In this document: piece by piece, positions 1 through 9,889 of the stretch
Layout of the letters: each line of letters opens with the position of its first letter
Position numbering within the stretch: position 1 is the first letter of the stretch
Assembly (NCBI RefSeq): GCF_000485595.1
Contig: NW_014577462.1
Coordinates: 211,025 to 259,495 of the forward strand
Length of the DNA: 48,471 bases
Direction: 5' to 3'
Source: Priapulus caudatus
Taxonomy: Eukaryota > Priapulida > Priapulimorpha > Priapulimorphida > Priapulidae
Notes under the pieces: model-generated
Seen by the model: only the letters and a program-made list of their open reading frames with translations
Databases searched by the model: none
Told to the model about the DNA's origin: nothing
Program-made: the position numbers and the translations under genes

Positions 1-540
1 GATGTTTTGGATACCCTAGCTGTCTACGTTGAGGAACGGGTCGTGACGCTGCCGGTGGCACGGAAGCGATTTTTTCTCGTAGCTTCCAAAATTTTCGCTC
101 TCGTAATTGTTGTTACCAGAGCGCTTTGAAAGCTGACGGGAGCGAAATCGCTCGCCGCTCCCGTGTATTTTTTTCGCTGCATCTCTCTCAGTGATCCATC
201 ATGAAAACTAATCCATTAACGTTGCTATAAAAGACGATATGAAGGGCTAACTGATAGTAAAGTCAAGGCGAACTGCTGATGAGCTGAAGGAAATGTAGTA
301 CTTAGTTTGTCTCCCATCTGTGCATACACGTGTTGACACTATGCACACAGCATAAATGGCTTCATTATCATTACCCGTGTTTATATTCAGCACGTAGAGT
401 GTCAGAATAGACTTAGCCAGTGCCAGAACAGGCTGCTGGACCGGCTAGCCTGGTGGTGGTTGTTGAGGGCATATATATTTAAAATTTGAATAAATTGTAA
501 TATACTAGACTAATTGCAATAACAAACTAGAGAGTGCCTT
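1..540. other. Non-coding flank, no gene recognised
   Basis: I see no convincing exon here. The stretch contains unassigned, partly AT-rich sequence. The last ~60 bases may already belong to the hAT relic that follows, since one frame just before 581 reads on into the transposase-like peptide. Confidence 0.4.
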
Positions 541-943
541 TCCAAATGTTGAAATTGCCTTAAGAATATTTTTAACATTAATGGTCACCAACTGCACAAC
601 AGAGAGGTCTTTCTCACAACTGAAAAGTGTAAAAAAAACAAATAGATTGACTCGTAGTCAGAATGAAGTTGTACATGCATGTACGCTCAAAGTCAAAATG
701 TCCTCAAACACCATCTCCTGCGATCTACATTTTAAAAATGTTCTGGGGGAGGACCCCCATACCCCCCGCCTGTTTATCACCACCCTCCTTAAAATCCTAC
801 ATATATTTTTGTACTGCTGCAACCTGCATTGTATATTTGGTCAGACAGGTCAACAACTAAAATGGACTGGGTCAGTGTGGAAAGGAGGGGGGCACCAAGA
901 TTGGTCAGTGCTTAGGGCACCAGTGAGCCTTAATCCGCCCCTG
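541..943 (+). mobile_element. hAT transposon relic, 3' end with transposase dimerisation remnant
   Basis: The reading frame entering 581 gives a peptide like ALRIFLTLMVTNCTTERSFS followed by QLKSVKKTNRLT. This matches the C-terminal hAT dimerisation region of ZMYM-type transposases, which typically reads LPVT-x-CTAERSFS-x-LKxIK with an RLT/M-x-QERL segment after it. Downstream a proline-rich frame and the final bases ending in TTAATCCGCCCCTG look like a hAT terminal inverted repeat (CAGGGGCGGATTAA on the other strand). No intact catalytic core is visible, so this is a degraded fragment and not an active transposase. The identification rests on family recall and was not searched. Confidence 0.7.
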
Positions 944-1019
944 GGGTTATATATATACATGGCTATATATAAGAGCAAAACATGGGGTCCAACGACTCAT
1001 CGCGTTATATCTAAATTCG

Positions 1020-1057
1020 CGTTAAATCAGGGCACGTAAAATCGGGGTTCCACTGTA
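1020..1057 (+). mobile_element. Probable Tc1/mariner-type terminal fragment
   Basis: The sequence ATCGGGGTTCCACTGTA is the reverse of the common mariner/pogo MITE terminus TACAGTGGAACCCCGAT and ends in TA, the expected target duplication. Only one end is recognisable in the window. Confidence 0.45.
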
Positions 1058-1324
1058 TTATTATTGTTATTATTTATTATATTGTATTAGATTTGTCGTA
1101 GAGTATTATTCATGTGTCTTGCGTACCAGTGTTGATTTCGGCTGCACCATACATTCATGATGGTTATAGATTGTCATGGTTTGGATGCTGTTGTGACGAA
1201 ACAAATGTGTGCAAATTATTTGAATCTTTTCGATTTTCATCGTATGACAAGTGTGAGAATTAATTGAGTGTGCGAGTGATCGTTGAAATTATATTCGGAT
1301 CGATCCGCGAATAAGCACGGCGCA

Positions 1325-1975
1325 TCATTACGCTTTAACGGTCGAAATGGTTACTGAGTTTATTCCTAACGTGTCTGTAACTCTCATGTCTTCCTCTCTC
1401 TAACGTGTTCGTTGCTCTCTCAGGTCTTCCTCTCTCTAACGTGTTCGTTACTCTCTCATGTCCGTTAGAGAGAGGAATGTCTGTTACTCTCTCGGGTCTT
1501 CCTCTCTCTAACGTGTTCGTTACTCTCTCAGGTCTTCCTCTCTCTAACGTGTTTGTAACTCATGTCTTCCTCTCTCTAACGTGTTCGTTACTCTCTCAGG
1601 TCTTCCTCTCTCTAACGTGTTCGTTACTCTCTCGGGTCTTCCTCTCTCTAACGTGTCTTACTCTCTCATGTCTTCCTCTCTCTATCGCAGGTTCTTTTTA
1701 ATCAACAACATGCACAACAACAACAAGCACGGGGGAATTACGCTTCAATGGTCGAAATTATTACTAAGTTGATCTCTAACGTGTCCGTTACTCTCTCATA
1801 TCTTCCTCTCTCTCTCTCTCTCTCTCTATCGCAGGTTCTTCTTGAAATCGCGTGGCACATACAAGGCGACGAAATGGTTACTGAGTTTATTCCTAACGTG
1901 TACGTTACTCTCTCATGTCTTCCTCTCTAATGTATCCGTCACTCTCTCACGTCTTCCTCTCTCTCTCTATCGCAG
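1325..1975. repeat. Minisatellite upstream of the first BAHD1 exon
   Basis: The array is built from a ~36-bp pyrimidine-rich unit (CTCTCTCATGTCTTCCTCTC followed by TCTAACGTGTTCGTTA). It is interspersed with a longer element that begins ATCGCAGGTTCTTCTTGAAA and runs into GAAATGGTTACTGAGTTTAT. The longer element occurs around 1690 (diverged) and 1833, and its start also forms the splice acceptor of the exon at 1976. Short open frames across the array are repeat artefacts. Confidence 0.85.
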
Positions 1976-2775
1976 GTTCTTCTTGAAATCGTGTGGCACA
2001 TACAAGGCGACGCATCGCATCGGACAGCGGCACCACGCCGCCCGCGCCGTCGTCGGCCGCCGGCCACTCGTCGCGATCGACGATGAACCAGTGAGCAGTG
2101 ACTTCCGCTACATCGACGATGAGATACTTGTGAACACGCAGCACATACCCGAGGTGCTCATCCTCAACATGACGAAGAAATGCGCGCCGCCGCCGAAAAA
2201 AGCGCGATCGGCCGCGAAACCCGGCGCGGAAGGGAAGTCGCTCAAAGCGAAGTCGTGCGCGCAGAGCAAGAGCAAGGCTGGTGGGACCAGCGGGAAGAAG
2301 GCGCGAGTGGAGAAGGTCCCCCGCAAGCAGCAGAAGGTCGTGCAGATATTGAAGAAGGCAAAGGAGCGGGTGAGCAAGACGAGTTCTTCTTCTCCCACGA
2401 CGCGTTCCGCAATGCAGAAGCGTGAAGAGAAGCGGTGGCAAAACGCGCAGAAGAAGAAATCCTGCGAGAGGAAGCCCACGGCGAAAAACATCCCCCCTGC
2501 CGCCGCGAGGAAGGCGGCGGAAAGGAAGACCGCCGAGAGGGGAGTCTCGCACAAGAAGCCTCCTCAGAAGAAGCCGCCGAAGGAGCCCCCGGAGAAGGCG
2601 GCGCGGCCGGGGAAGGCCGCCGTCGTCGTGCAGGCTCGCAAGAGGAAGCGCCGGATGGCGAGTTTGAACGCGGAGGCGATGGTCATCGCGATGTACGAAG
2701 ACGTGACGCCGCCGAAACGCGCGAAGTGCGACGGAGACCGAGGTCGCGCGGAGGTCGCGGCGCGTCGAGAGCGGC
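1976..2775 (+). CDS. BAHD1: BAHD1 large exon, 5' part (basic, first ASLNA motif)
   Basis: The open frame follows a strong acceptor (long CT tract then CGCAG ending at 1975). It encodes FRYIDDEILVNTQHIPEVLI, then a long Lys/Ala/Pro-rich basic stretch, then KRRMASLNAEAM at about 2646-2681. Human BAHD1 has a very similar RKRRLASLNAEAL near its N terminus, which identifies this segment although it lies far from the BAH domain. No start methionine is obvious; 5' coding exons are probably upstream, outside the window or unrecognised. The exon needs two bases from the preceding exon to complete its first codon. The right limit is approximate because coding sense switches strand near 2770. G+C is far higher than in the surrounding introns. 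Confidence 0.75.
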
Positions 2776-3540
2776 ATAGGGACTGCCGAGCGTGTGCTTC
2801 GTGTCCGGCGTCCACGCACCCACCGCCGACGACGCCGACGACAACGACGACGGGGTCGGCGTCTCAGTTAGGTCGACGACCTCCTGCGTCTCGACCTTGG
2901 GCACGCGAGGCGGCGTCGTCTCGACGATCACCGGCGCGTCGGCGGCGTCTGCTGGGCGCGTCGTCGTCGTTGTCGTTGTCGCCGCGGCGACGGGCGGCGC
3001 CGGGGGTTTCGGCGTCTGCTTGCGTTTCTCGGGCTTGACGGCGCTTGCCGCTAGGATTGCCATCGCGTTGAGACTCGCCATGCGCTTGCACAGCCTCGCG
3101 TCGATTAGCGGCTCGGTCTCGGGCGCGGCCGGCGCCTCGCGCGAGTCCCGGGTCGTCCGCGTCGCCGCCGACTTCGTCTTTTTCTGCGCGTTCTTCAGTT
3201 TTTTACGCGCGGCGTCGATGCACGGCCGCGCCACCGCTTTAGACTTTATCGCTTTACCCGCCGCCGCCGCACGTTTCTTCGAATCCTTGCCGGCGGCGTG
3301 ACCTTGACCCTTAACCTTACGTGCTGACGCGATGGGCGCTTTCGCCGTGGGTCGGCACGGCGATCGATCGGCGGATTTTCCGTCGGCGGGCGGCTTGACT
3401 GCCGGCGCGGTTGACAACGACGATGACGACTTCCCTCGCGCCGCCGCACACACCTTCTTCGAGACGCCGCCGCCGCCTCTCTGTGTCCTCGTCGCGACGC
3501 CGGCATCCTCTGCTCGAGGCGGGACGGCGGGGGAAGCGTG
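2776..3540 (-). CDS. BAHD1: BAHD1 large exon, inverted middle part (second ASLNA motif)
   Basis: On the minus strand an open frame runs from about 3540 to 2770. It encodes a Ser/Ala/Lys-rich basic peptide, then LCKRMASLNAMAIL (minus strand, plus coordinates about 3050-3090), then an acidic/Pro stretch with VVDLTETPTPSSLSS. Human BAHD1 has a second motif PKRLASLNAAAFLKL downstream of the first, so this piece belongs between the flanking plus-strand pieces but is reversed. Left in place, the plus frame stops at about 3039. Both flanking plus-strand pieces use the same frame register (codon starts divisible by 3), as expected if only this block were flipped. Breakpoints are good to a few tens of bases; the right one lies in GGC-rich sequence around 3510-3575. 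It may be an assembly artefact or a real inversion. Confidence 0.7.
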
Positions 3541-3813
3541 GCGGCAGGCGGCGGCCGGCGGCGGCGGGCGAGGCGGGGGTGAAGATCGAGTACGCGGCTG
3601 CGCGCTCGGCCGTCATTGGCGGCTACGTGGCCGCCGGCGGGTCGGCGATGTTTCCGCCGATGTGCCGCTGCGACGCGTGCGCGTACGCGTCGCGCATCAA
3701 CCCGCTGCTGCTGCATCGCGGCGCCTACGGTAGCGCGTTCTCGGCTGTGCCGCCGCATCATCACGCGTACGGTGCACCGCCCGGCGTGCCGTTCCCACAC
3801 GACGAGTACTCGT
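3541..3813 (+). CDS. BAHD1: BAHD1 large exon, 3' part
   Basis: From about 3578 the plus frame encodes VKIEYAAARSAVIGGYV, then MFPPMCRCDACAYASRINPL, then a His/Pro/Tyr-rich end. It finishes at a consensus donor, TCGT|GTAAGT, at 3813/3814 (phase 1). The next exon begins GC after TTTTGCAG, restoring a Cys codon. Joining this frame to the preceding inverted block requires only that block to be reversed. The CRCDACA cluster has no function that I recognise. Confidence 0.7.
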
Positions 3814-4333
3814 GTAAGTACGTCGCGTGTTTAAGTAAACTACCTAAGTAGTTACTCTACTTAGATAACTAGTACTCAACTACTACTCGTGTAGGTACAA
3901 TGGCTCGCACTGTATATAAGTAATCTACCTAAGTCTGAGCGGTTTCGACAGCCACGTTGCTTACTCTGCTTCTCATACTTTTCGCGCGTGCATTCGTGTA
4001 CTCGAAAAGACGAGTATGGCGTGTAAATGTGCATAGGTGGTCCGTGCGGTTCAAGTAACCTACCTAAGTAGGGATGCACTTACATGTAAGCCCGTAGTGA
4101 TTTAACATTTAATGTAACATGTCTTTTCGTCAACTGCTCTCGTTTCCAGGTCAAAATGAAAAGATTTCGACATTTACTGTTGTTTTACGACAAACGTGAA
4201 TGCGCGATTATAGAAATTTCTAGGTATATGCTATTATTTATGCACTTACTATCATAACCTGCAAATTCTTGGGGAAAGTATCCCTTTGACTCCTCTCGTT
4301 AATTACCCAATTAACTCCTCGTCTCTTTTGCAG
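3814..4333 (+). other. BAHD1 intron with a thrice-repeated 19-bp motif
   Basis: GT-AG intron in phase 1. It contains three copies of a motif of the form AAGTAA-N-CTACCTAAGT at about 3832-3851, 3916-3935 and 4051-4070. Nothing else coding is visible. Confidence 0.75.
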
Positions 4334-6156
4334 GCTTCTACCAGCCCGCCGGCCCGATGATACAGACGTTCACGGACACGTGCGTGCTACCGAAGCCCGT
4401 CGCCATGAGAATTCCGCAGTCGGACAAGACGGAGCTGCAGGCGCCCCCTGCTGTGCACGCGGGGCACAGGCGTGCCGCGTTTATCAGCGCAGCTGCTGAC
4501 CTGTACTCCGGCAAGAGGCGTGCGGAGGGCTGCGAGATCGTGCTGAAGAGAGAGCGGCGTGAGAGAGGAAATCCTGGCGGTGCGGAGAAGGAGGGGGAGG
4601 ACTGCGAGATCGTGCTGAAGAAAGAGCGGCGTGAAAGAGGAAATCCCGGTGGTGCGGAGAAAGAGGAGGAGGACTGCGAGATCGTGCTGAAGAGAGAGCG
4701 GCGTGAGAGAGGAAATCCCGGCGGTGCGGAGAAGGAGGAGGAGGGCTGCGAGATCGTGCTGAAGCGCGAGCGGCGGGACAGAGGAAGCCCCGGTGGCACG
4801 GAGAAGGAGGAAGGGGAGAGGAGGAGCCTGGCCATCGAGGAGCGCCTAGACATCAAGGAGGAGCCGCATCCTCTCCCGGCGGTGCATGGCCTGTGTAAGA
4901 CCGTTGGCAGCAGCGGAGGCGGCGGCGGCGCCCTCTACCTTGGGTGCAAGTTGCCCAGCCGCTCGTCCGCCGAGGGGCGGGCGCGAGACGGGGGGTCGAG
5001 CGATACACGAGCGCGAGACGGAGGGTCGTGTGAGACGCGAGCGCGAGACGGAGGGTCGAGCGAGACGCGAGCCAGAGACGGAGGGTCGAGCGAGACGCGA
5101 GCCAGAGACGGGGGGTCGGGCGATGAGCGACGGCGAGACGGGAGGTCGGGTAGCACACGGGAGGGCGACGAGACTTCGGATAAGGACCGGGATGCGCGGG
5201 AAGGTCCGCGGAGGAGGAAGGTCTTCCCGGGCAGGAACGATGTGCACGGCCGCGCGATCGAGCCGCGATGCAAGAACGGCAACGACGACGCGCACCGCAA
5301 ACTCACCGCCGACGACGACGACAAGCGAACGCTGGTGGCGTCGGCGCACGCCGCCGCCGTTGTTGCCGACAACAAGAGAACGCTGGTGGTGTCGGCGTCC
5401 TCCGCGCCGTGCCTCCCGTTGCCGATGGTCGTTCAGGTGGACAAGACAGGCCGAGTGTCGGCGGAGCTGCGGCAAGGCGGCAAGTCCGCCGGTCAGTCGT
5501 CTGCCTGCAGGCGCGGCGGCGCGAGGCCGGCGAATCCAGCGAGCACAGAGAAGCGTATGAAGGGCTGTAGCAAGTCCGACTGGCCAGCGAATCCGAGCGC
5601 GGAGAAGCGTGGCAAGTCCAGGCAGCTGTGCGCGGCCGGCCGGTCCACCGCAAGGCCGGCGGCGGGTTCGGGGTCAAGGTCGGGGTCAAGGTCGCCGCCG
5701 CGGTCGAAGACGAGGAAGTCGCCGTGCGAGACGGCGTGCATCGGCGGTGGTGGCGCCACCTGCAAGCCCGACGCGGGCGGGCGTGGCTCGCGGGCGGCGA
5801 CAGAGGGCGCCGCCAAGTCGCGGTCGACGACACCGTCGGGCGTCAAGAGGTCGAAGGTCGACGGGACGCGGGCGGACGCTGACCAGCGGGCGCTGGTGCG
5901 GCAGGTAGGCAAGCAGAGGTTGCATCAGACAAACGGCAGCGGCGGAGGCGGCGGCAACGAGAGGAAGAGCGTGAGTCCGGCGGTGACGAAGGGTGGCGAG
6001 CGGAGGCCGAGAACGGACGGCGGCGGCGGCGAGCGCAGTCGGACGCACGCGCCAGATGCTCAGGATGCGAAGCGCGGCGGCGGCGTCGGACGACGCAAGC
6101 TCAGCGTCGGCTGGGAATTCGACGGGCCTTCGGCGGAGAAGCCAGTCTACCACCAG
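4334..6156 (+). CDS. BAHD1: BAHD1 second large exon, low-complexity linker region
   Basis: The exon is 1823 nt between TTTTGCAG at 4333 and CACCAG|GTGAGT after 6156, entering in phase 1 and leaving in phase 0. The product starts CFYQPAGPMIQTFTDTC. It then carries four ~23-residue repeats of the CEIVLKRERRERGNPGG type (about 4528-4800), a DIKEEP motif fitting the psi-K-x-E sumoylation consensus (about 4848), six or seven ARDGGSSETR decapeptides (about 4977-5150), and long Arg/Ser/Gly/Lys tracts. It ends VGWEFDG-x4-EKPVYHQ, which aligns with the NGWVPVG...EKAVY segment just before the BAH domain in human BAHD1. The internal repeats are not expected to fold and are likely disordered. It is GC-rich against AT-rich introns. 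Confidence 0.9.
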
Positions 6157-6428
6157 GTGAGTCACATTAAAGTGATTACGTCACCGTTAATAGTAAAAGT
6201 AAAAAAAATATTTCCACTTTTTCACAAAATGTAAGTAATTCTGTTCACTTTTTATGGTTAAATTGCTGCATTATACTTCCTGTCGCTTTTTCACAAAATA
6301 TAAGTAATTCTGTTCACTTTTTATGGTTAAATTGCTGCATTATACTTCCTATTTTACTATATTGTTCAATGTAAACATATACTCGTGATTCATACATAGC
6401 CTATAGCAAGCAATTAATGTCAGGATCA
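6157..6428. repeat. Intron start with a two-copy 68-bp tandem repeat
   Basis: Two adjacent copies of a ~68-bp unit starting CTTTTTCACAAAATRTAAGT lie at about 6214-6350, just after the donor site. The rest is unassigned AT-rich intron. Confidence 0.7.
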
Positions 6429-6904
6429 TAATATCAAATTGTCCAGGTTTTTTGGATTTTTAACTAGTTGAGAAACATTCTTATCGGGTAACAATTTGAC
6501 GATACGTTAAACGGGTTTAGTCCCGCTAGTTTTTACTTTTAATGTAAAAATTGCATTTTTTTTTACAAAATACACCATAGAAAATTTGTGACATAGTCAA
6601 TTTAAATCACGGTGTAGCACCGGCGCTTTGAATCCGGGCGCATACCGAGACAGGTGCATTTGCGTTGCACGGAACGCGGATTGGGTTGAAATCGCATTTT
6701 CAAATTGACTACGTCACGAATTTTCTATGGTGTATATTTATATATAAAAGATTTTGTTGCCATTTTTTACAGTAAAAGTAAGTACTAACGGGACTAAATG
6801 TATCGTCAAATTCTTACCTGATAAGATTGTTGCTTATCAGGTAAAACTAGTAAAAGGTAGGTTAACTAGTTAAAAATCCAAAAAACCTGGACAATTTGAT
6901 GTTA
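6429..6904. mobile_element. TIR element containing a second nested TIR element
   Basis: The outer inverted repeats begin TAAYATCAAATTGTCCAGG and are essentially identical for about 40 bp at 6429-6470 and 6863-6904. Inside, AATACACCATAGAAAATT (about 6568) is inverted at about 6735, marking a ~170-bp inner element. The inner sequence CTTTGAATCCGGGCGCATAC recurs immediately outside the outer element at about 6912. No transposase is encoded, so this is a MITE-like nest. Confidence 0.75.
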
Positions 6905-8340
6905 TGACCGGCACTTTGAATCCGGGCGCATACCGCGACAGGTGCGTGTGCGTTGCACGGAATGCGGATTGGATTGAAATCGCGTTTTTAGCTCACCTTG
7001 ACATCGCCAAGATGAGCTATTGCCATGGGTCGTCGTCCGTCGTACGTCCGTCCGTTCGTCCTTCCGTCAACATTTGGCTACGGTCAACGATAACTCAGGA
7101 ACCGTGTGACCCACGTGTTTGAAATTGGGTATAGTTGTTACTGCTATGCTCCCATATTGAACGTCCTATTTTGGAGCACGCCAGTCGACGTACTTTCGAG
7201 CCACGGATATTTTTGGCAAAAAAGGGAATTGCCATTAGTCAGTTCAGTTTAAGGGATTTTGCTCATTTTTGGTATGGGCCAGGGGTTTGATATTTAAAAA
7301 ATATTATGCAAATAGGTAGGTTTGGCAATTATATAGCATTATTTTTATAGACACGCAGATAACAGTCTGTGGGGTCACACTCGTCTGGGTCGTTTACAAG
7401 ATTTCATTGACAATATCTTTAATGCAAAATTGGTATTTCCTCTCCACTCTGCGATAAAACGTCTATATTAGAGTAAAGTTTTACAAAACATGTCGGAACG
7501 TAGCATAACCTTTTATTTCGAACGCCATCGCTTAAGAAACATCAAAGCGGGTATAGCGCCATCTACTGTCACAAATTGTGATTCATTTTGTGATAAATTA
7601 TTGCGATATACAGAATGGCAACCGTGTGCTACCGCCTAGAAAAACTCATACGAAGTAAACACTTCCATGCAACCAATATAACTTTGACAAAAGTTGTGTT
7701 ATGGGCAGGGAAACACCATTGTCACATGGTATATAGCAGCTACGTGTAATAAGCGTATCCTCTCAATCTTACACGTGTACACATCGGAGCTCCGCTGTTA
7801 GCCAGTGCCTAAATCTGAATATTATAAAAAATGTTAAATGGCGATCATTTAGGTGTAACGCCATCACTCACCCACATCTCAGACTTTCACATCTCAAACA
7901 TTTATTTTCACATAAAAAATTACACATATAATTATCAAGAGTATATTATGGGAGTTCTTCGTTTCTATAATGTACGTCGATGGTTGCTCAATTAAAACTG
8001 ACTTCTTCTCACTCACTCATTTGTGTCTTTTTTTTGGTGAGCTACAGTGTCATGGACACTTTCATTAAGACTTGCTTTCAGAGCCTTTGCCCGCAGAGCA
8101 TTTCGATGCGCATTTTTTTATTTTATTTATTTTTATTTGATGATGTGACCCTTCTGGAAAGATCCAAGTATTGCTAATGTTCATCACAGATCATGTTTCC
8201 TAAGCATTTTTAGGATCTGAAACTGGCGGCAGTCTATCGTTCATCTTCGTCAAAATGAGCGCATTCGTGTGCCGTTCATTAACCTAACCTTCAGAGAATT
8301 TTGGCTTGTGTATGCTACAGCTTTTGTTACAGGTTTTTAG
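6905..8340. other. BAHD1 intron, repeat-derived sequence without exons
   Basis: After the duplicated CTTTGAATCCGGGCGC segment there is a dispersed-repeat sequence AGCTCACCTTGACATCGCCA leading to CGTCCGTCCGTTCGTCC (about 7000-7060), a style common in invertebrate genomes. The remainder to 8340 is unassigned AT-rich intron. Confidence 0.5.
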
Positions 8341-8918
8341 CTCATCTGACGTAGTCAGGTGCAGCTTGTAGAATCGCATGATCGTCCGTCCGTCCGTCCG
8401 TCCGTCCGTGCGTCAACAGTTGGGCACAAATCTTAAGCCGCTCGACGTACGGTCACGATATTCGGGGGGGGGGTAATCCGAAAACGAGTTGGGATGTCGA
8501 AGCTGGGGGTCAAAGGTCAAGCAGGTGTAAAAGAAGGGGGAACTTTCCTCCTAACTTAAGGTATAGGGGAGGAAGTGCCAGAATTGCGCCACAAATCTAA
8601 ACGGCTCGACCTAGGCTCGTGATAGTTGGTGGTATAGCATCATAGGTAGGAAAAGCCATCCCTGTGCCGAAATTGGAGGTCAAAGGTCAATGGGTCACAG
8701 GGCAGATTTTAGACATTTTCTGAGGACGTTGGTCTGACCGAGCGATTGAAAAACTTTTTTGTTTCAGCCGGTTACCTACCATTTTTATGGCTTTATTGAA
8801 AGGACCATCAAATGTGCTTTTCCAGTGACGTGCGAAGAGTGAAGTGTCTGATAACCCTTTTGCCCTCAAGAGGAGTTTAAACATGGATTTGCTTGACTGT
8901 TAACAAAGGACTGAACTG
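8341..8918 (+). mobile_element. Dispersed ~580-bp repeat, copy 1
   Basis: The copy starts CTCATCTGACGTAGTCAGGT, carries a CGTCCGTC short tandem, a G run and repeated GTCAAAGGTCA-like phrases, and ends AACAAAGGACTGAACTG. The same element occurs reversed at 43431-43983 and, truncated, at 28080-28389. No open frame runs along it, so it is non-autonomous; its class is not clear to me. Confidence 0.8.
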
Positions 8919-9553
8919 TGTTTGATTGGTACTTGTGTGATCGTGGAAGACTTAAATTTCACAGTGAAATTCTGCATGCAAAACTTACTTGCAACAACGT
9001 TTACGCGCCTTAAATCATATATTGAACTTCATTCTCTATATGAGATTCTTGTACGTTGGAATACAATGTCAATAGCACTTACGCAAACGTCTGTTTTGAT
9101 TAAGGCCAACTATAAATAGTACTACCTCGCAGGTGGGTGGCCTGATAGCGTGGCTGATAGGACTATCAGTGCATAGTATCACAGCATGGGGCCTAAACGT
9201 AGACTGGTACTCGCTCCCACCTCGATTACTCGCCCCATCGAGTAACTAAGCCGAGAGGGTGGGGACCGGGTACCAGTCTACGTAATACGATGCAGTATGC
9301 ATGCCATCTTAGTCTACAGGGGCTCGCGACTTTAAAACGGTGGCCCGCGGTGCCAATGGCCACTGAAACGGCGTCGGGCCACCTGAAACTGTCGGTTGGT
9401 GGCCCGCCTGGCACCAATAAAAATAAGGCCGTGGCTACGCGGAAACCGGTCGAGGAGCGCTAGGCTACGCGTCCGGACATCTCACACAAGATCTTGTGAC
9501 ACGTTACACGCATTGATTACGCAAGCTCGATTACGCTCTGCTGATTGCCAAGT
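8919..9553. repeat. BAHD1 intron with an imperfect inverted repeat
   Basis: CGTAGACTGGTACTCGCTCC at about 9199 is matched in reverse by GGGTACCAGTCTACG ending near 9282, giving an 84-bp foldback. Further on, GGTGGCCCGC (about 9340) and GCGTCGGGCCACC (about 9372) suggest another small inverted element. No exon is visible. Confidence 0.55.
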
Positions 9554-9692
9554 GGTGTGTGTACGTGTGCGTGTGTCCATATGCGTATGCGCGTGCGCGT
9601 GTGCGTGTTGCTACGGCGCGCGCGCGTGTGTGTGTGTGTCGTGTGTGTGTGCATGTGCGCGTGCGCCGCGCGTGTGTGTGTACGTGTGGTTC
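9554..9692. repeat. (GT)n-rich microsatellite
   Basis: Alternating purine-pyrimidine GT/GC repeats such as GTGTGTACGTGTGCGTGTG. Overlapping short open frames are artefacts of the repeat. Confidence 0.85.
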
Positions 9693-9889
9693 TACTGAAG
9701 CCCAGATTCTGAGAATGTCAATCGCAAAGAACAATGCTTTTACTTGGCCTAATCAAAATAGTAAGGCACCTGCCCAATCTTCGGCTACCCATCAGCTGTG
9801 GGTGTCGTTGCACGTGTGTGCGTTCGAACATTTCTCACGAGTTCAAGACAAGTGGAGTACATACACAGAGATTGGTATGTTTAGGAGGG

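Noticed and set aside
1405-1930. LPLSNVFVTLSG repeat frame that could look like a repetitive secreted protein
   Set aside because: Minisatellite translated in several frames; it sits just upstream of a splice acceptor and has no recognisable domain.
1947-2819. Long minus-strand Arg/Leu-rich frame opposite BAHD1
   Set aside because: GC-rich antisense shadow; the plus strand carries the conserved BAHD1 motif here.
4338-6165. Several minus-strand frames opposite the second BAHD1 exon
   Set aside because: Antisense of coding repeats; the plus frame has matching splice sites and phase.
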